Shown: piece after piece, positions 34,838 to 42,798 of the stretch
Layout: every line of letters starts with the position of its first letter
Position numbering within the stretch: position 1 is the first letter of the stretch
Origin: Parapontixanthobacter aurantiacus
Lineage (GTDB): Bacteria > Pseudomonadota > Alphaproteobacteria > Sphingomonadales > Sphingomonadaceae
Direction: 5' to 3'
Assembly: GCF_009827635.1 (NCBI RefSeq)
Contig: NZ_WTYW01000003.1
Location: 248,001-312,000, forward strand
Length of the DNA: 64,000 nucleotides
Notes under the pieces: generated by a model
Databases searched by the model: none
What the model saw: only the letters and a program-made list of their open reading frames with translations
What the model was told of the DNA's origin: nothing
Translations under genes and position numbers: made by a program

Positions 34838-36063
34838 ATCTACGCCGCGCTGCAATCGTTTCTCCCCTGCGTACCCCGGTAGGCAAGTTCCTGGGGACGC
34901 TCGCCCCGCTCGAAGCAGGCGAGCTCGGTGCGATCATCATCAAGGCTCTGGTGGAGAGGACGGGTATCCATCCCGAACGCGTCGACGACGTCGTTTTCAG
35001 CCAAGGTTACGGCAGCGGTGAAGCGCCGGCTATCGGGCGCTGGTCATGGCTGGCCGCGGGAATGCCGATTTCGGTACCGGGCTACCAGCTCGATCGGCGG
35101 TGCGGTTCGGGCCTGCAGGCCGTCGCGAGCGCGGCGATGATGGTCCAGACGGGCGCGGCGGACATGGTGCTGGCGGGCGGCGTCGAGTCCATGTCGAATG
35201 TCGAGCATTACTCTACCGACATTCGCAAGGGAGCGCGCTTCGGCGATCTCGTATTGCATGACCGGCTTACGCGTGGACGGCTGATGAGCCAGCCCATCGA
35301 GCGGTTCGGCGTCATCAGCGGAATGATCGAAACGGCCGAGAACCTTGCGCGCGATTACGGCATCAGCCGGGAAGCGAGCGATGCCTACGCCGTCCGCTCG
35401 CACCGCAACGCCGCGGCGGCCTGGGAAGCAGGGAAGTTCGACGAGCATATCGTTCCGGTCCCCGTCCCGCAGCGCAAGGGCGATCCCCTGATGTTCGCAA
35501 AGGACGAAGGGTTCCGCGAGGATGCGAGCATGGAGACCCTGAGCAGCCTTCGCGCGATCGAGGGCAAGGACAATCCCGATGCGGTCGTCACCGCCGGCAA
35601 TGCCAGCCAGCAGAACGATGCCGCGGCAGCCTGCCTGATCGTGGCCGAGGACAAGCTGGCGGAGTTCGGCCTCGAACCCATGCTGTGGCTCAATGGCTGG
35701 GCAGCGGCCGGTTGCGATCCTTCGCGCATGGGAATCGGTCCCGTACCCGCTGTCGACCGCCTGTTCCATCGCAGCGGAATGAGCTGGGACGATATCGGGC
35801 TCGTCGAACTGAACGAGGCCTTCGCGCCGCAGGTTCTTGCCGTGCTGAAAGGCTGGGGCTGGTCGGATGACGATAGCCGTCGCGAGATGCTGAACGTGAA
35901 CGGGTCGGGAATTTCCCTCGGCCATCCGATCGGTGCCACTGGCATTCGTATTCTTGCCGACATGGCGCATGAGATGAAGCGGCGCGACGTTCGCTTCGGG
36001 CTCGAAACCATGTGCATCGGCGGTGGTCAGGGCATGGCCGCCGTCTTCGAGCGCGCCGTCTGA
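34834..36063 (+). CDS. Thiolase (acetyl-CoA acetyltransferase/acyltransferase)
   Basis: A 409-residue thiolase that cleaves or condenses 3-ketoacyl-CoA. The acylated cysteine is Cys90 in YQLDRRCGSGLQAVASA, the catalytic His is in SLGHPIGATG, and the second cysteine is in CIGGGQGMAAVFE. ELNEAFAPQVLAVLKGWGW holds the family NEAFA. The start overlaps the CoA-transferase stop by four bases (ATGA). It is one of two thiolases in the window; the other is at 46874. Confidence 0.93.
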   Translation: MNLRRAAIVSPLRTPVGKFLGTLAPLEAGELGAIIIKALVERTGIHPERVDDVVFSQGYGSGEAPAIGRWSWLAAGMPISVPGYQLDRRCGSGLQAVASAAMMVQTGAADMVLAGGVESMSNVEHYSTDIRKGARFGDLVLHDRLTRGRLMSQPIERFGVISGMIETAENLARDYGISREASDAYAVRSHRNAAAAWEAGKFDEHIVPVPVPQRKGDPLMFAKDEGFREDASMETLSSLRAIEGKDNPDAVVTAGNASQQNDAAAACLIVAEDKLAEFGLEPMLWLNGWAAAGCDPSRMGIGPVPAVDRLFHRSGMSWDDIGLVELNEAFAPQVLAVLKGWGWSDDDSRREMLNVNGSGISLGHPIGATGIRILADMAHEMKRRDVRFGLETMCIGGGQGMAAVFERAV

Positions 36064-36071
36064 CAAGCGCC

Positions 36072-36932
36072 ATGCCCGGTTGGAAAGACTGGATCGGCCG
36101 CAGGGAAGTTCGCCGCGACCGTTTGACGACGGAACTGGCAGCGCGCTGGCTCGCGACATTCGACAAGGATGCTCGTAGCGAGGGCACGATGCCCCAAGGC
36201 ATTCACCTGTGTCTTGCGACGCCGGACGCCAGGACGGCGGAACTTGGCGATGACGGGCATCCGCGTCGGACTGAGGATGGTAGCTCGTTTCTGCCGGCGA
36301 TTCCGATGCCGCGCAGGATGTGGGCCGGCAGCCGGTTTCAATTTCATTCGCCCCTGACCATCGGAGCGCAGATCGAACGCGTTTCACACATTGTTTCGAT
36401 CGAGAAAAAGTCCGGTGCGACTGGACCTCTTGTTTTCGTCGAAATCGAGCATGACACGCTCGCCGATGCCGAACTTGCCGTGAGAGAGAGACAAACGCTC
36501 GTCTATCGCGAGGCTGCGCCATCCGATGCCCCCTTGTCGCCTGCGATAGTCAACGACGCTAACTTCGATGAAGCGGTCTGGGACGCGCATCATGTCATCA
36601 CTCCCGACGAGCGTTTGCTGTTTCGCTATTCTGCACTGACCTTCAATACACATCGCATTCACTATGACAGGCCCTATGCCGAGGACGTCGAGCGTTATCG
36701 CGGGCTCGTCGTGCACGGTCCCCTGATTGCGACAATGCTGCTCGATCTCGCGCAGTCAAAATTCGGCGATAACACGCTTTCCGAATTTTCATTCCGGGGA
36801 TTGTCCCCGGCGATCGCCGGGGAAGAACTTCACTTGGTGTTACGGCGAACAGGTGAGGATACCATCGAGCTCGCGGCCTTCGCCGGGGACGGACGACAAG
36901 TGACGAAGGCCGAAGCGCGCCTCATGATATAA
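36072..36932 (+). CDS. MaoC-like / FAS1-like acyl-CoA hydratase
   Basis: A 286-residue double-hotdog hydratase. The N-terminal half is of the FAS1-like/HTD2 dehydratase type (PAIPMPRRMWAGSRFQFHSPL, LVFVEIEHDT). The C-terminal half has LLFRYSALTFNTHRIHYDRP and GLVVHGPLIATMLLDL, the usual catalytic region with His. This architecture is shared by mesaconyl-C4-CoA hydratase and itaconyl-CoA hydratase as well as by less-defined proteins. ATG 36072 is eight bases after the thiolase stop; a longer in-frame reading from 36012 overlaps the thiolase. It is the last gene of the cassette. Confidence 0.85.
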   Translation: MPGWKDWIGRREVRRDRLTTELAARWLATFDKDARSEGTMPQGIHLCLATPDARTAELGDDGHPRRTEDGSSFLPAIPMPRRMWAGSRFQFHSPLTIGAQIERVSHIVSIEKKSGATGPLVFVEIEHDTLADAELAVRERQTLVYREAAPSDAPLSPAIVNDANFDEAVWDAHHVITPDERLLFRYSALTFNTHRIHYDRPYAEDVERYRGLVVHGPLIATMLLDLAQSKFGDNTLSEFSFRGLSPAIAGEELHLVLRRTGEDTIELAAFAGDGRQVTKAEARLMI

Positions 36933-36952
36933 GTCGGGCTATTCGCGAACGA

Positions 36953-37732
36953 TTATTCGACCGGAAAGTCGGATATCGGCCGTTTGACGGAGTAGCTCTC
37001 GGCTGCGGGCACATGATCCAGCGGCGGAAGATCGAACTGCGGCGTCGCGACCCGCGTAGCCGGGATGCGGTCCAGCAAATCGCGAACGAGGGTCAGTCGT
37101 CCGCGCTTCTGATCGTTGAAATCGACCAGCGTCCATGGCGCGTGCGGCGTGTCGGTGGCGCGCAGCATCCGCTCCCGCGCGTGCGTGTACGCATCGTATT
37201 GCTCGCGCGCGGCCAGATCGATCGGCGACAGCTTCCATCGCTTGAGCGGGTCTTCGCTTCGCTCTTTCAGACGATCTTCCTGCTGCTTCTGATCGGTCGT
37301 CAGCCAGTATTTGACGAGCAGCATCCCGTCATCGGTCAGCATCTTCTCGAAGACCGGCGCTTCTTCCAGGAACCTGCCCACCTCATCCTCGCTTGCATAG
37401 CCCATCACCGCCTCGACACCGGCGCGATTATACCAGCTGCGATCGAACAGCACGATTTCTCCGGCTGCAGGAAGATGCGCGGCATAACGCTGGAAATACC
37501 ATTGCGTGCGCTCGCGATCGGTTGGTTTGGGCAAGGCGACGATGCGACATTCGCGCGGATTGAGGTATCGCGAGACAGTCCGAATTGCACCGCCCTTGCC
37601 TGCCGTGTCGCGCCCCTCGAAAAGGACGCAGACTCTTGCGCCGGTTTCTCTTACCCAGCGGGCCATAGCCATCAGTCCGATGTTCATCGGTTCAAGCAAC
37701 CGCTCGTATTGCTTGCGCTTCAACTTTTCCAT
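36953..37732 (-). CDS. ppk2: Polyphosphate kinase 2
   Basis: A 259-residue PPK2-family kinase that phosphorylates nucleotides with polyphosphate (or the reverse). Walker A is FEGRDTAGKGG at residues 38-48 and Walker B/lid is LFDRSWYNRAGVE at ~95-107, followed by the arginine-rich lid segment EDPLKRWKLSPIDLAAREQYDAY. A single domain and the length fit class I PPK2 (ADP/GDP phosphorylating). The stop is 20 bp from the convergent hydratase stop; its start is 71 bp from the divergent phhA start. GGAG lies seven bases before the ATG. Confidence 0.94.
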   Translation of the reverse strand: MEKLKRKQYERLLEPMNIGLMAMARWVRETGARVCVLFEGRDTAGKGGAIRTVSRYLNPRECRIVALPKPTDRERTQWYFQRYAAHLPAAGEIVLFDRSWYNRAGVEAVMGYASEDEVGRFLEEAPVFEKMLTDDGMLLVKYWLTTDQKQQEDRLKERSEDPLKRWKLSPIDLAAREQYDAYTHARERMLRATDTPHAPWTLVDFNDQKRGRLTLVRDLLDRIPATRVATPQFDLPPLDHVPAAESYSVKRPISDFPVE

Positions 37733-37803
37733 CTCGCTTCTCCGCCAAACGCTGACGCCATTTGGAAGAAGCGGTCGCGCGTGGTATCATCTTCGCCAAG
37801 CAT

Positions 37804-38757
37804 ATGAATACACACGATCAAACCATTTTCGAAGCATCGACGCAGGATTTTACCGTCCTGCCGGACATGCCCGCCGACGTCTTTACGGCCCCTCTCAAGA
37901 AGCCCGATCATCTGGGTGACGACTGGCTCGAACCCGAGCAGACGCATTACGACACCGAGGATGACGCCATCTGGGACGATCTCTTCGCCCGGCAGATGGG
38001 CGTCCTGCCTGGCCGAGCGGCGAGCGCGTTTCTCGCAGGGCTGGAAAAACTCGACCTCGGGCGTGGCGGCGTGCCGGAATTTAAGGCGATATCCGAAGAG
38101 CTCGACCGGATGACGGGCTGGAGCGTCGTTCCAGTCCCGATGCTGATACCGGATCACGTGTTCTTCTGGCATCTTGCCAATCGTCGTTTCCCTGCGGGCA
38201 ACTTCATCCGGACGCGCGAGACTTTCGATTACATCCAGGAACCCGACGTTTTTCATGACGTGTTCGGCCATGTGCCGATGCTGACCGATCCGGTCTACGC
38301 CGACTACATGCAGGAATACGGGAAAGCCGGGTGGAAGGCGATGCGCTACAACCGTCTGAAAGCCCTTGGCGCGCTCTACTGGTACACGGTCGAATTCGGC
38401 CTCATTCAGGAAGAGGGCGAAATTCGCGCTTATGGAGCTGGTATCCTTTCAGGGCCGACCGAGGCGGTTTTCGCAACCGAGGCGGAAAGCCCCAATCGCA
38501 TCATGCTGAATGTCGATCGCGTCATGCGGACGGACTACGTAATCAGCGATCTGCAACCGACCTATTTCGTGATCGAAAGCTACGAAGACCTCTACCGCAA
38601 GACCGTGGAGCGGGACTTCGACCGCCTCTATCGCAGCTTGTCGCCATCCTTCACCTACGCAAATTCCGCAGTGATCGACGTGGACAATGTCGTCCATCTG
38701 GGCACGCAGGAATATTTGCTGCGGGGTGGTCGCGGGAGTGGCGCGAAACCTGTCTGA
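37804..38757 (+). CDS. phhA: Phenylalanine 4-monooxygenase
   Basis: A 317-residue non-haem-iron, tetrahydropterin-dependent hydroxylase converting phenylalanine to tyrosine. The iron ligands are His151 and His156 in DVFHDVFGHVPML and Glu197 in WYTVEFGLI; these and IPDHVFFWHLANRRFPAGNF match bacterial PhhA. There is no regulatory ACT domain, as is normal for bacterial enzymes. An in-frame TTG at 37762 exists, but ATG 37804 matches the usual N-terminus. No pterin-recycling gene is next to it. Confidence 0.94.
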   Translation: MNTHDQTIFEASTQDFTVLPDMPADVFTAPLKKPDHLGDDWLEPEQTHYDTEDDAIWDDLFARQMGVLPGRAASAFLAGLEKLDLGRGGVPEFKAISEELDRMTGWSVVPVPMLIPDHVFFWHLANRRFPAGNFIRTRETFDYIQEPDVFHDVFGHVPMLTDPVYADYMQEYGKAGWKAMRYNRLKALGALYWYTVEFGLIQEEGEIRAYGAGILSGPTEAVFATEAESPNRIMLNVDRVMRTDYVISDLQPTYFVIESYEDLYRKTVERDFDRLYRSLSPSFTYANSAVIDVDNVVHLGTQEYLLRGGRGSGAKPV

Positions 38758-38814
38758 ATAGCAAGCCGCCCCTAAGCGCGTAGATCGGACGCGCACCGCT
38801 CCATAAAACGCCAG

Positions 38815-38853
38815 AACAAAACGGCCCCGGATTGCTCCGAGGCCGCTTCGATT
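38815..38853 (-). terminator. Rho-independent terminator of the acidic lipoprotein gene
   Basis: Read on the minus strand, GCGGCCTCGG pairs with CCGGGGCCG and is followed by TTTTGTT. It lies 21-59 bp beyond the lipoprotein stop; the plus strand has no T run. Confidence 0.75.
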
Positions 38854-38873
38854 GTTCGTAAACGTAGACGAAA

Positions 38874-39131
38874 TCAGATTTCGTTGCCGTCCATTTCCTC
38901 GCCAACGGTATCGGCCTGCTCTTCCATCGTATCTTCGACGGCGTCGGCACGATCTTCCATCATGTCCGATTCAGCTTCCATGCCCTGCGCGTCGAGAGCT
39001 TCTGCCTGCTCGTCCATCTGAGCTTCCATGGCTTCGCCTTCATCTTCCATGGCTTCTTCGGTCGGGCCATCGCATGCAGCGATCGACAGGCCGAGAACGG
39101 CAACGGATGCGAGAGTAAAGATCTTTTTCAT
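38874..39131 (-). CDS. Small acidic lipoprotein, function unknown
   Basis: An 85-residue lipoprotein with lipobox LSIAAC (Cys20) and Asp at +2, which in E. coli would favour retention in the inner membrane; the rule is less certain in alphaproteobacteria. The mature part is Glu/Asp/Met/Ala-rich with near-heptad spacing (EEAMEDEGEAMEAQMDEQAE), consistent with an acidic helix. A strong ribosome-binding site AAAGGGGA precedes the ATG, and a terminator follows, so it is its own transcript. No family recognised. Confidence 0.78.
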   Translation of the reverse strand: MKKIFTLASVAVLGLSIAACDGPTEEAMEDEGEAMEAQMDEQAEALDAQGMEAESDMMEDRADAVEDTMEEQADTVGEEMDGNEI

Positions 39132-39207
39132 TGCATTCCCCTTTCAACGAGCGGCCCGGATACCATGAGCCTTGATTAATGATAAGCCCCAATTATCGAA
39201 CCCGAAA

Positions 39208-39462
39208 TCAGTCCAGCGCGTGTTTCCCCACGTAATTCGCTGTCGTCACGAGTGCCACCGCGCCAATACAGGCGAGGAGCAGCGCCGTCGTCGTCAGACC
39301 GTTCATAGCAATGCGTCCGCCGACCGCACTTCCCACGATCAACGAACCGACCATTCCCGCACCCACGTTGAGTGCGATGCGCCGCGTATCCGATAAATCT
39401 ACGATGATGGAGAACAGCCAACCGAGGACTGCTCCGACGATCATCAGAACAAGAACACCCAT
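39208..39462 (-). CDS. GlsB/YeaQ/YmgE-type small membrane protein
   Basis: An 84-residue hydrophobic protein with three short membrane spans and glycine-rich turns (IVGAVLGWLFSIIVD, GAGMVGSLIVGSAVGG, TTTALLLACIGAVALV). It fits the GlsB/YeaQ/YmgE family, sometimes labelled transglycosylase-associated, of unknown function and often stress-induced. ATG 39462 has AGGA six bases upstream; a GTG at 39480 in frame is less likely because that would absorb the ribosome-binding site. Confidence 0.75.
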   Translation of the reverse strand: MGVLVLMIVGAVLGWLFSIIVDLSDTRRIALNVGAGMVGSLIVGSAVGGRIAMNGLTTTALLLACIGAVALVTTANYVGKHALD

Positions 39463-39574
39463 AGTACTTCCTGTAATCACGTTTGGAAGTTGAACGGGGG
39501 TGCGCGCGATTAGGTTCCGATCTCGACGCTTCGTTTCATCGCTTTGTCATAATGAAACGGTCCCGATGTCGGCG

Positions 39575-40387
39575 TCAGTTACCCATTAGCCACAGGAAGG
39601 CGAAGCTTCCGAGAACAATGCGATACCATGCAAACGGAGCGAAACCGTGCTTGGAAATATAAGCGACGAACGCCCTGATCACGAGCAGCGCGACGACGAA
39701 GCTGGTGAAGAACCCGATGGCGATCTCATCCCATCCCACCGCACTTGTCCCCGACAAAAGGGCGTCGGGTTCGGACAATATCTTGTAAGTCGCAGCTCCC
39801 AGCATGGTGGGAACGGCAAGGAAGAAAGAAAATTCGGCTGCCGTCTTTCTACCAACCCCCAAGGCGAGCGCCCCGAGTATGGTCGATGCGGAGCGACTGG
39901 TTCCCGGGATCATCGCGAGGCATTGAACGAAGCCGACGCCCAGCGCCGTCTTCATCGAAAGCGCGGCGACGCCTGTATCCTCTCTCGGCTTGATCATGCG
40001 CTCGACCAGCAAAATCGCTATTCCGCCGATGACCAGCGCGACCGCTACGACCAACGGCGATTGCAGCATGATGTCGATCGCATCCTTGGCGAAGACGCCG
40101 ATGACTGCCGCCGGCAAGAAGCCGAGCAGGATATTGCGTGTGAAGCGCAACGCCTCCGTCTCGCGGCGCAGGAGGCCGCGCCCCATGTCCAAGAACAGCG
40201 ACCAGTATGACACGACCACCGCCAGCACCGCGCCCAACTGAATGACGATGTTGAATTGCGCCCACTGGGCGGGGTCGTAGCCGAACAGTTCGGTTGCAAG
40301 GATAAGATGGCCCGTGCTCGATACCGGGAGGAACTCGGTCAGTCCCTCGAGAATGCCGAGCAGGAAGGCGGTCAGCGTCAGGTTCAT
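39575..40387 (-). CDS. uppP: Undecaprenyl-diphosphatase
   Basis: A 270-residue membrane phosphatase that recycles undecaprenyl pyrophosphate to the monophosphate lipid carrier for peptidoglycan and polysaccharides. The two conserved active-site repeats are present: EGLTEFLPVSSTGHLIL near the N-terminus and MIPGTSRSASTILGALALG in the middle. About eight spans are seen. Overexpression in other species gives bacitracin resistance, hence the old name bacA. It follows the M13 peptidase gene in the same direction, but a terminator separates them. Confidence 0.95.
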   Translation of the reverse strand: MNLTLTAFLLGILEGLTEFLPVSSTGHLILATELFGYDPAQWAQFNIVIQLGAVLAVVVSYWSLFLDMGRGLLRRETEALRFTRNILLGFLPAAVIGVFAKDAIDIMLQSPLVVAVALVIGGIAILLVERMIKPREDTGVAALSMKTALGVGFVQCLAMIPGTSRSASTILGALALGVGRKTAAEFSFFLAVPTMLGAATYKILSEPDALLSGTSAVGWDEIAIGFFTSFVVALLVIRAFVAYISKHGFAPFAWYRIVLGSFAFLWLMGN

Positions 40388-40446
40388 AGCTGGCGCTCAA
40401 GCGGTGTTACGGAGAACAGTCAACGCGAAACACGACGATCCGCAGC

Positions 40447-40486
40447 AAAAGAAAGCCCGTCCCGACTTGAAGACGGAACGGGCTCA
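40447..40486 (-). terminator. Rho-independent terminator after the M13 peptidase gene
   Basis: On the minus strand AGCCCGTTCCGTC pairs with GTCGGGACGGGCT around a short loop, followed by TTCTTTT. It lies 27 bp past the peptidase stop. Confidence 0.75.
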
Positions 40487-40512
40487 GTTCTTTCTGTTGT
40501 TCGAGCAGGTAC

Positions 40513-42651
40513 TTACCAGATCGAGACACGCTCTTCGGGCGGGAGGTACAATTCGTCGTCCGGCGTCACGTTGAATGCCTTGTACCAGGCATCGTGATTA
40601 CGCACGGCGCCGTTCACCCGGTACGTCTCCGGCGAGTGGGGATCGGTGAGCAGACGCTGACGCCCCGTTTCCTCGCGCTGCATCGAACGCCAGACCTGCG
40701 CCCAGGCGAGGAAGAACCGCTGGTCGCCGGTCAACCCATCAATCACTGGCGCTTCCTTGCCGTCGAGCGAAAGACGATAGGCGCGGTATGCCATCGAAAG
40801 GCCGCCGACATCGCCGATATTCTCGCCGAGAGTGAAGCGTCCGTTCACGCAGGTCTCGCCCTCGTCGTACGGGCAATAGCTGTCATACTGCTCGGCCAGC
40901 ATGTTGCCGAGTTCAGTGAACTTTTCGAGATCGCTTTCAGCCCACCAGTTGCGCAGCGTTCCGGTCGCATCATATTTCGCGCCCTGATCGTCGAAGCCGT
41001 GACCCATTTCGTGACCGATGACCGCGCCAATGCCGCCGTAATTGACGGCCGGATCGGCATTCGGTCCGAAGAAGGGCTGCTGAAGGATAGCCGCCGGGAA
41101 GACGATTTCGTTGAATACCGGGTTGTAATAGGCATTCACCGTCTGCGGCAGCATGAACCATTCGGTCTTGTCGACATTTGTTCCGAGCTTGGAGCGGTTG
41201 TCCTCGATCTGCCACTGGGTCGCGGCAATCCGGTTTGCGAGCGGATCGTCGCCGGAAATTGCCAGCCCCTCATAGGTTTCGAACTCGTCGGGATAACCGA
41301 TCTTCGGATTGAAGGAATCGAGCTTGGCGTAGGCCTGCTCCTTCGTTTCTTCCGTCATCCAGTCGTTCTGCGCGATGCTTTCGCGCATGGCGACGCGCAG
41401 GTTCTTGACGAGGTCGTCCATCGCCGCCTTGCTTTCCTCGGGGAAGTAGCGCTCGACATACAGCTTGCCGAGAACTTCGCCGAGTTCGCCCTGCGTATTG
41501 CCGATCGCGCGTTTCCAGCGCGGCTCCTGCATTTCAGTGCCTGACAGGGTCTTCCCATAGAAGTTGAATTTCGCCTGATCGATCTCGCTGGGCAGAACGG
41601 ATGCGTTATCCGACAGGAAGCGGGTCGCCATATACGCCTTGATCGTCGCCAGCGGGGTTTCCGTCAGCAGCTTCATCATGGCAGGCGTTCCGCCGCCAAT
41701 CATCCCCGGCGCGTCGGCAGGGTCAATGCCCGCGGCTGCCAGTTCCTCGTCGGTCGGCGGAAGCTGCGACATGAGGAACGTGTCCTGATCGTCGAAACCT
41801 GTCTGCTGCATCAGGGCGGCAATGGGGAAATCGCCGGAAAGCTGCATCAGCTCGGCTTTCGACAGCTTGTTGTAAGTCAGGTCGCTGTTGCGGATCGCGG
41901 TGCGGTCCCATTCCAGTTCGGCAACGTCGCGCTCGAAAGCATAGACCGTCTGTGCGACCTGCGCCGGGTCGTCATATCCCGCCTGATCGAGCAGAAAAGT
42001 CAGGTAATCCATGTAGGCTGCGCGGATCTTTGTGTTCTGCTCGTTATCGACCAGGTAATAGTCGCGATCGGGCAGGCCCATTCCGCTGAAGCCCGTCGAG
42101 ACGACGTAACTGTCCGGGTTCTTGGAATCGACGGTGACGCCCATCGAGATGAGGCCGGGATAGCCCGCCTGCGGGAACAGCCGTGCCAGTTCCTCGAGGT
42201 TTTCCGCGCCGTAGATTTCGCCGAGATAACGCTGCGCCGGCGCCATGCCGGCTGCATCGATCGCTGCCGTATCGAGATAGGCGTTGTAGGAATCGACGAT
42301 GCGCGCTTCCGCCGATCCGGGGGCCGGGTTGGATGCGACGAGTTCGTCGATCAATGCGCGCACGTCGCTGCGCGATTTTTCGCCGAGCACGTTGAACGCT
42401 CCGAAGCGGCCGTATTCGCCCGGTAGTACGTTCGCAGCGACCCACTTGCCGTTGACGTATTCGAAGAAATTGTCGCCCGGATCGACGGACTGGTCGAGCA
42501 GCGACGGATCGACGCCCCACGTCCCGAAGGTCATCGTCGGCGTTTCGCTTTCCTGCGCCATGTCGGTTTCGTTGTGGTCGTCAGCCAGGGCGGGCGTGCT
42601 GCAAAGAAGGGCCAGCACGCTTGCCGCGCCGGTCAATATCCGCTTGTTCAT
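40513..42651 (-). CDS. M13-family metallopeptidase (neprilysin/PepO-like), exported
   Basis: A 712-residue zinc endopeptidase with a signal peptide (MNKRILTGAASVLALLCSTPALAD), so it acts in the periplasm or outside. The zinc motif HEMGH is near residues 547-551, within AVIGHEMGHGFDDQGAKYD, and the third ligand region is ENIGDVGGLSMAYRAY. The NAYYNP substrate loop (TVNAYYNPVFNEIVFPAAIL) and C-terminal W (ERVSIW) are also typical. It probably degrades peptides of up to about 40 residues. Confidence 0.94.
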   Translation of the reverse strand: MNKRILTGAASVLALLCSTPALADDHNETDMAQESETPTMTFGTWGVDPSLLDQSVDPGDNFFEYVNGKWVAANVLPGEYGRFGAFNVLGEKSRSDVRALIDELVASNPAPGSAEARIVDSYNAYLDTAAIDAAGMAPAQRYLGEIYGAENLEELARLFPQAGYPGLISMGVTVDSKNPDSYVVSTGFSGMGLPDRDYYLVDNEQNTKIRAAYMDYLTFLLDQAGYDDPAQVAQTVYAFERDVAELEWDRTAIRNSDLTYNKLSKAELMQLSGDFPIAALMQQTGFDDQDTFLMSQLPPTDEELAAAGIDPADAPGMIGGGTPAMMKLLTETPLATIKAYMATRFLSDNASVLPSEIDQAKFNFYGKTLSGTEMQEPRWKRAIGNTQGELGEVLGKLYVERYFPEESKAAMDDLVKNLRVAMRESIAQNDWMTEETKEQAYAKLDSFNPKIGYPDEFETYEGLAISGDDPLANRIAATQWQIEDNRSKLGTNVDKTEWFMLPQTVNAYYNPVFNEIVFPAAILQQPFFGPNADPAVNYGGIGAVIGHEMGHGFDDQGAKYDATGTLRNWWAESDLEKFTELGNMLAEQYDSYCPYDEGETCVNGRFTLGENIGDVGGLSMAYRAYRLSLDGKEAPVIDGLTGDQRFFLAWAQVWRSMQREETGRQRLLTDPHSPETYRVNGAVRNHDAWYKAFNVTPDDELYLPPEERVSIW

Positions 42652-42798
42652 AGAATACAGTCCTCAATTCGGTATTGCTCGCCTTCAGATACGCGCAGAA
42701 CGCGCGGAGGCGAATACGCTTGCCGAATAGCAGATGTCGTTTGTCGAAAAGCTGAACGAATATCCGATACTTAGTCGCTGCGCGACCGTGCCGGTTAC

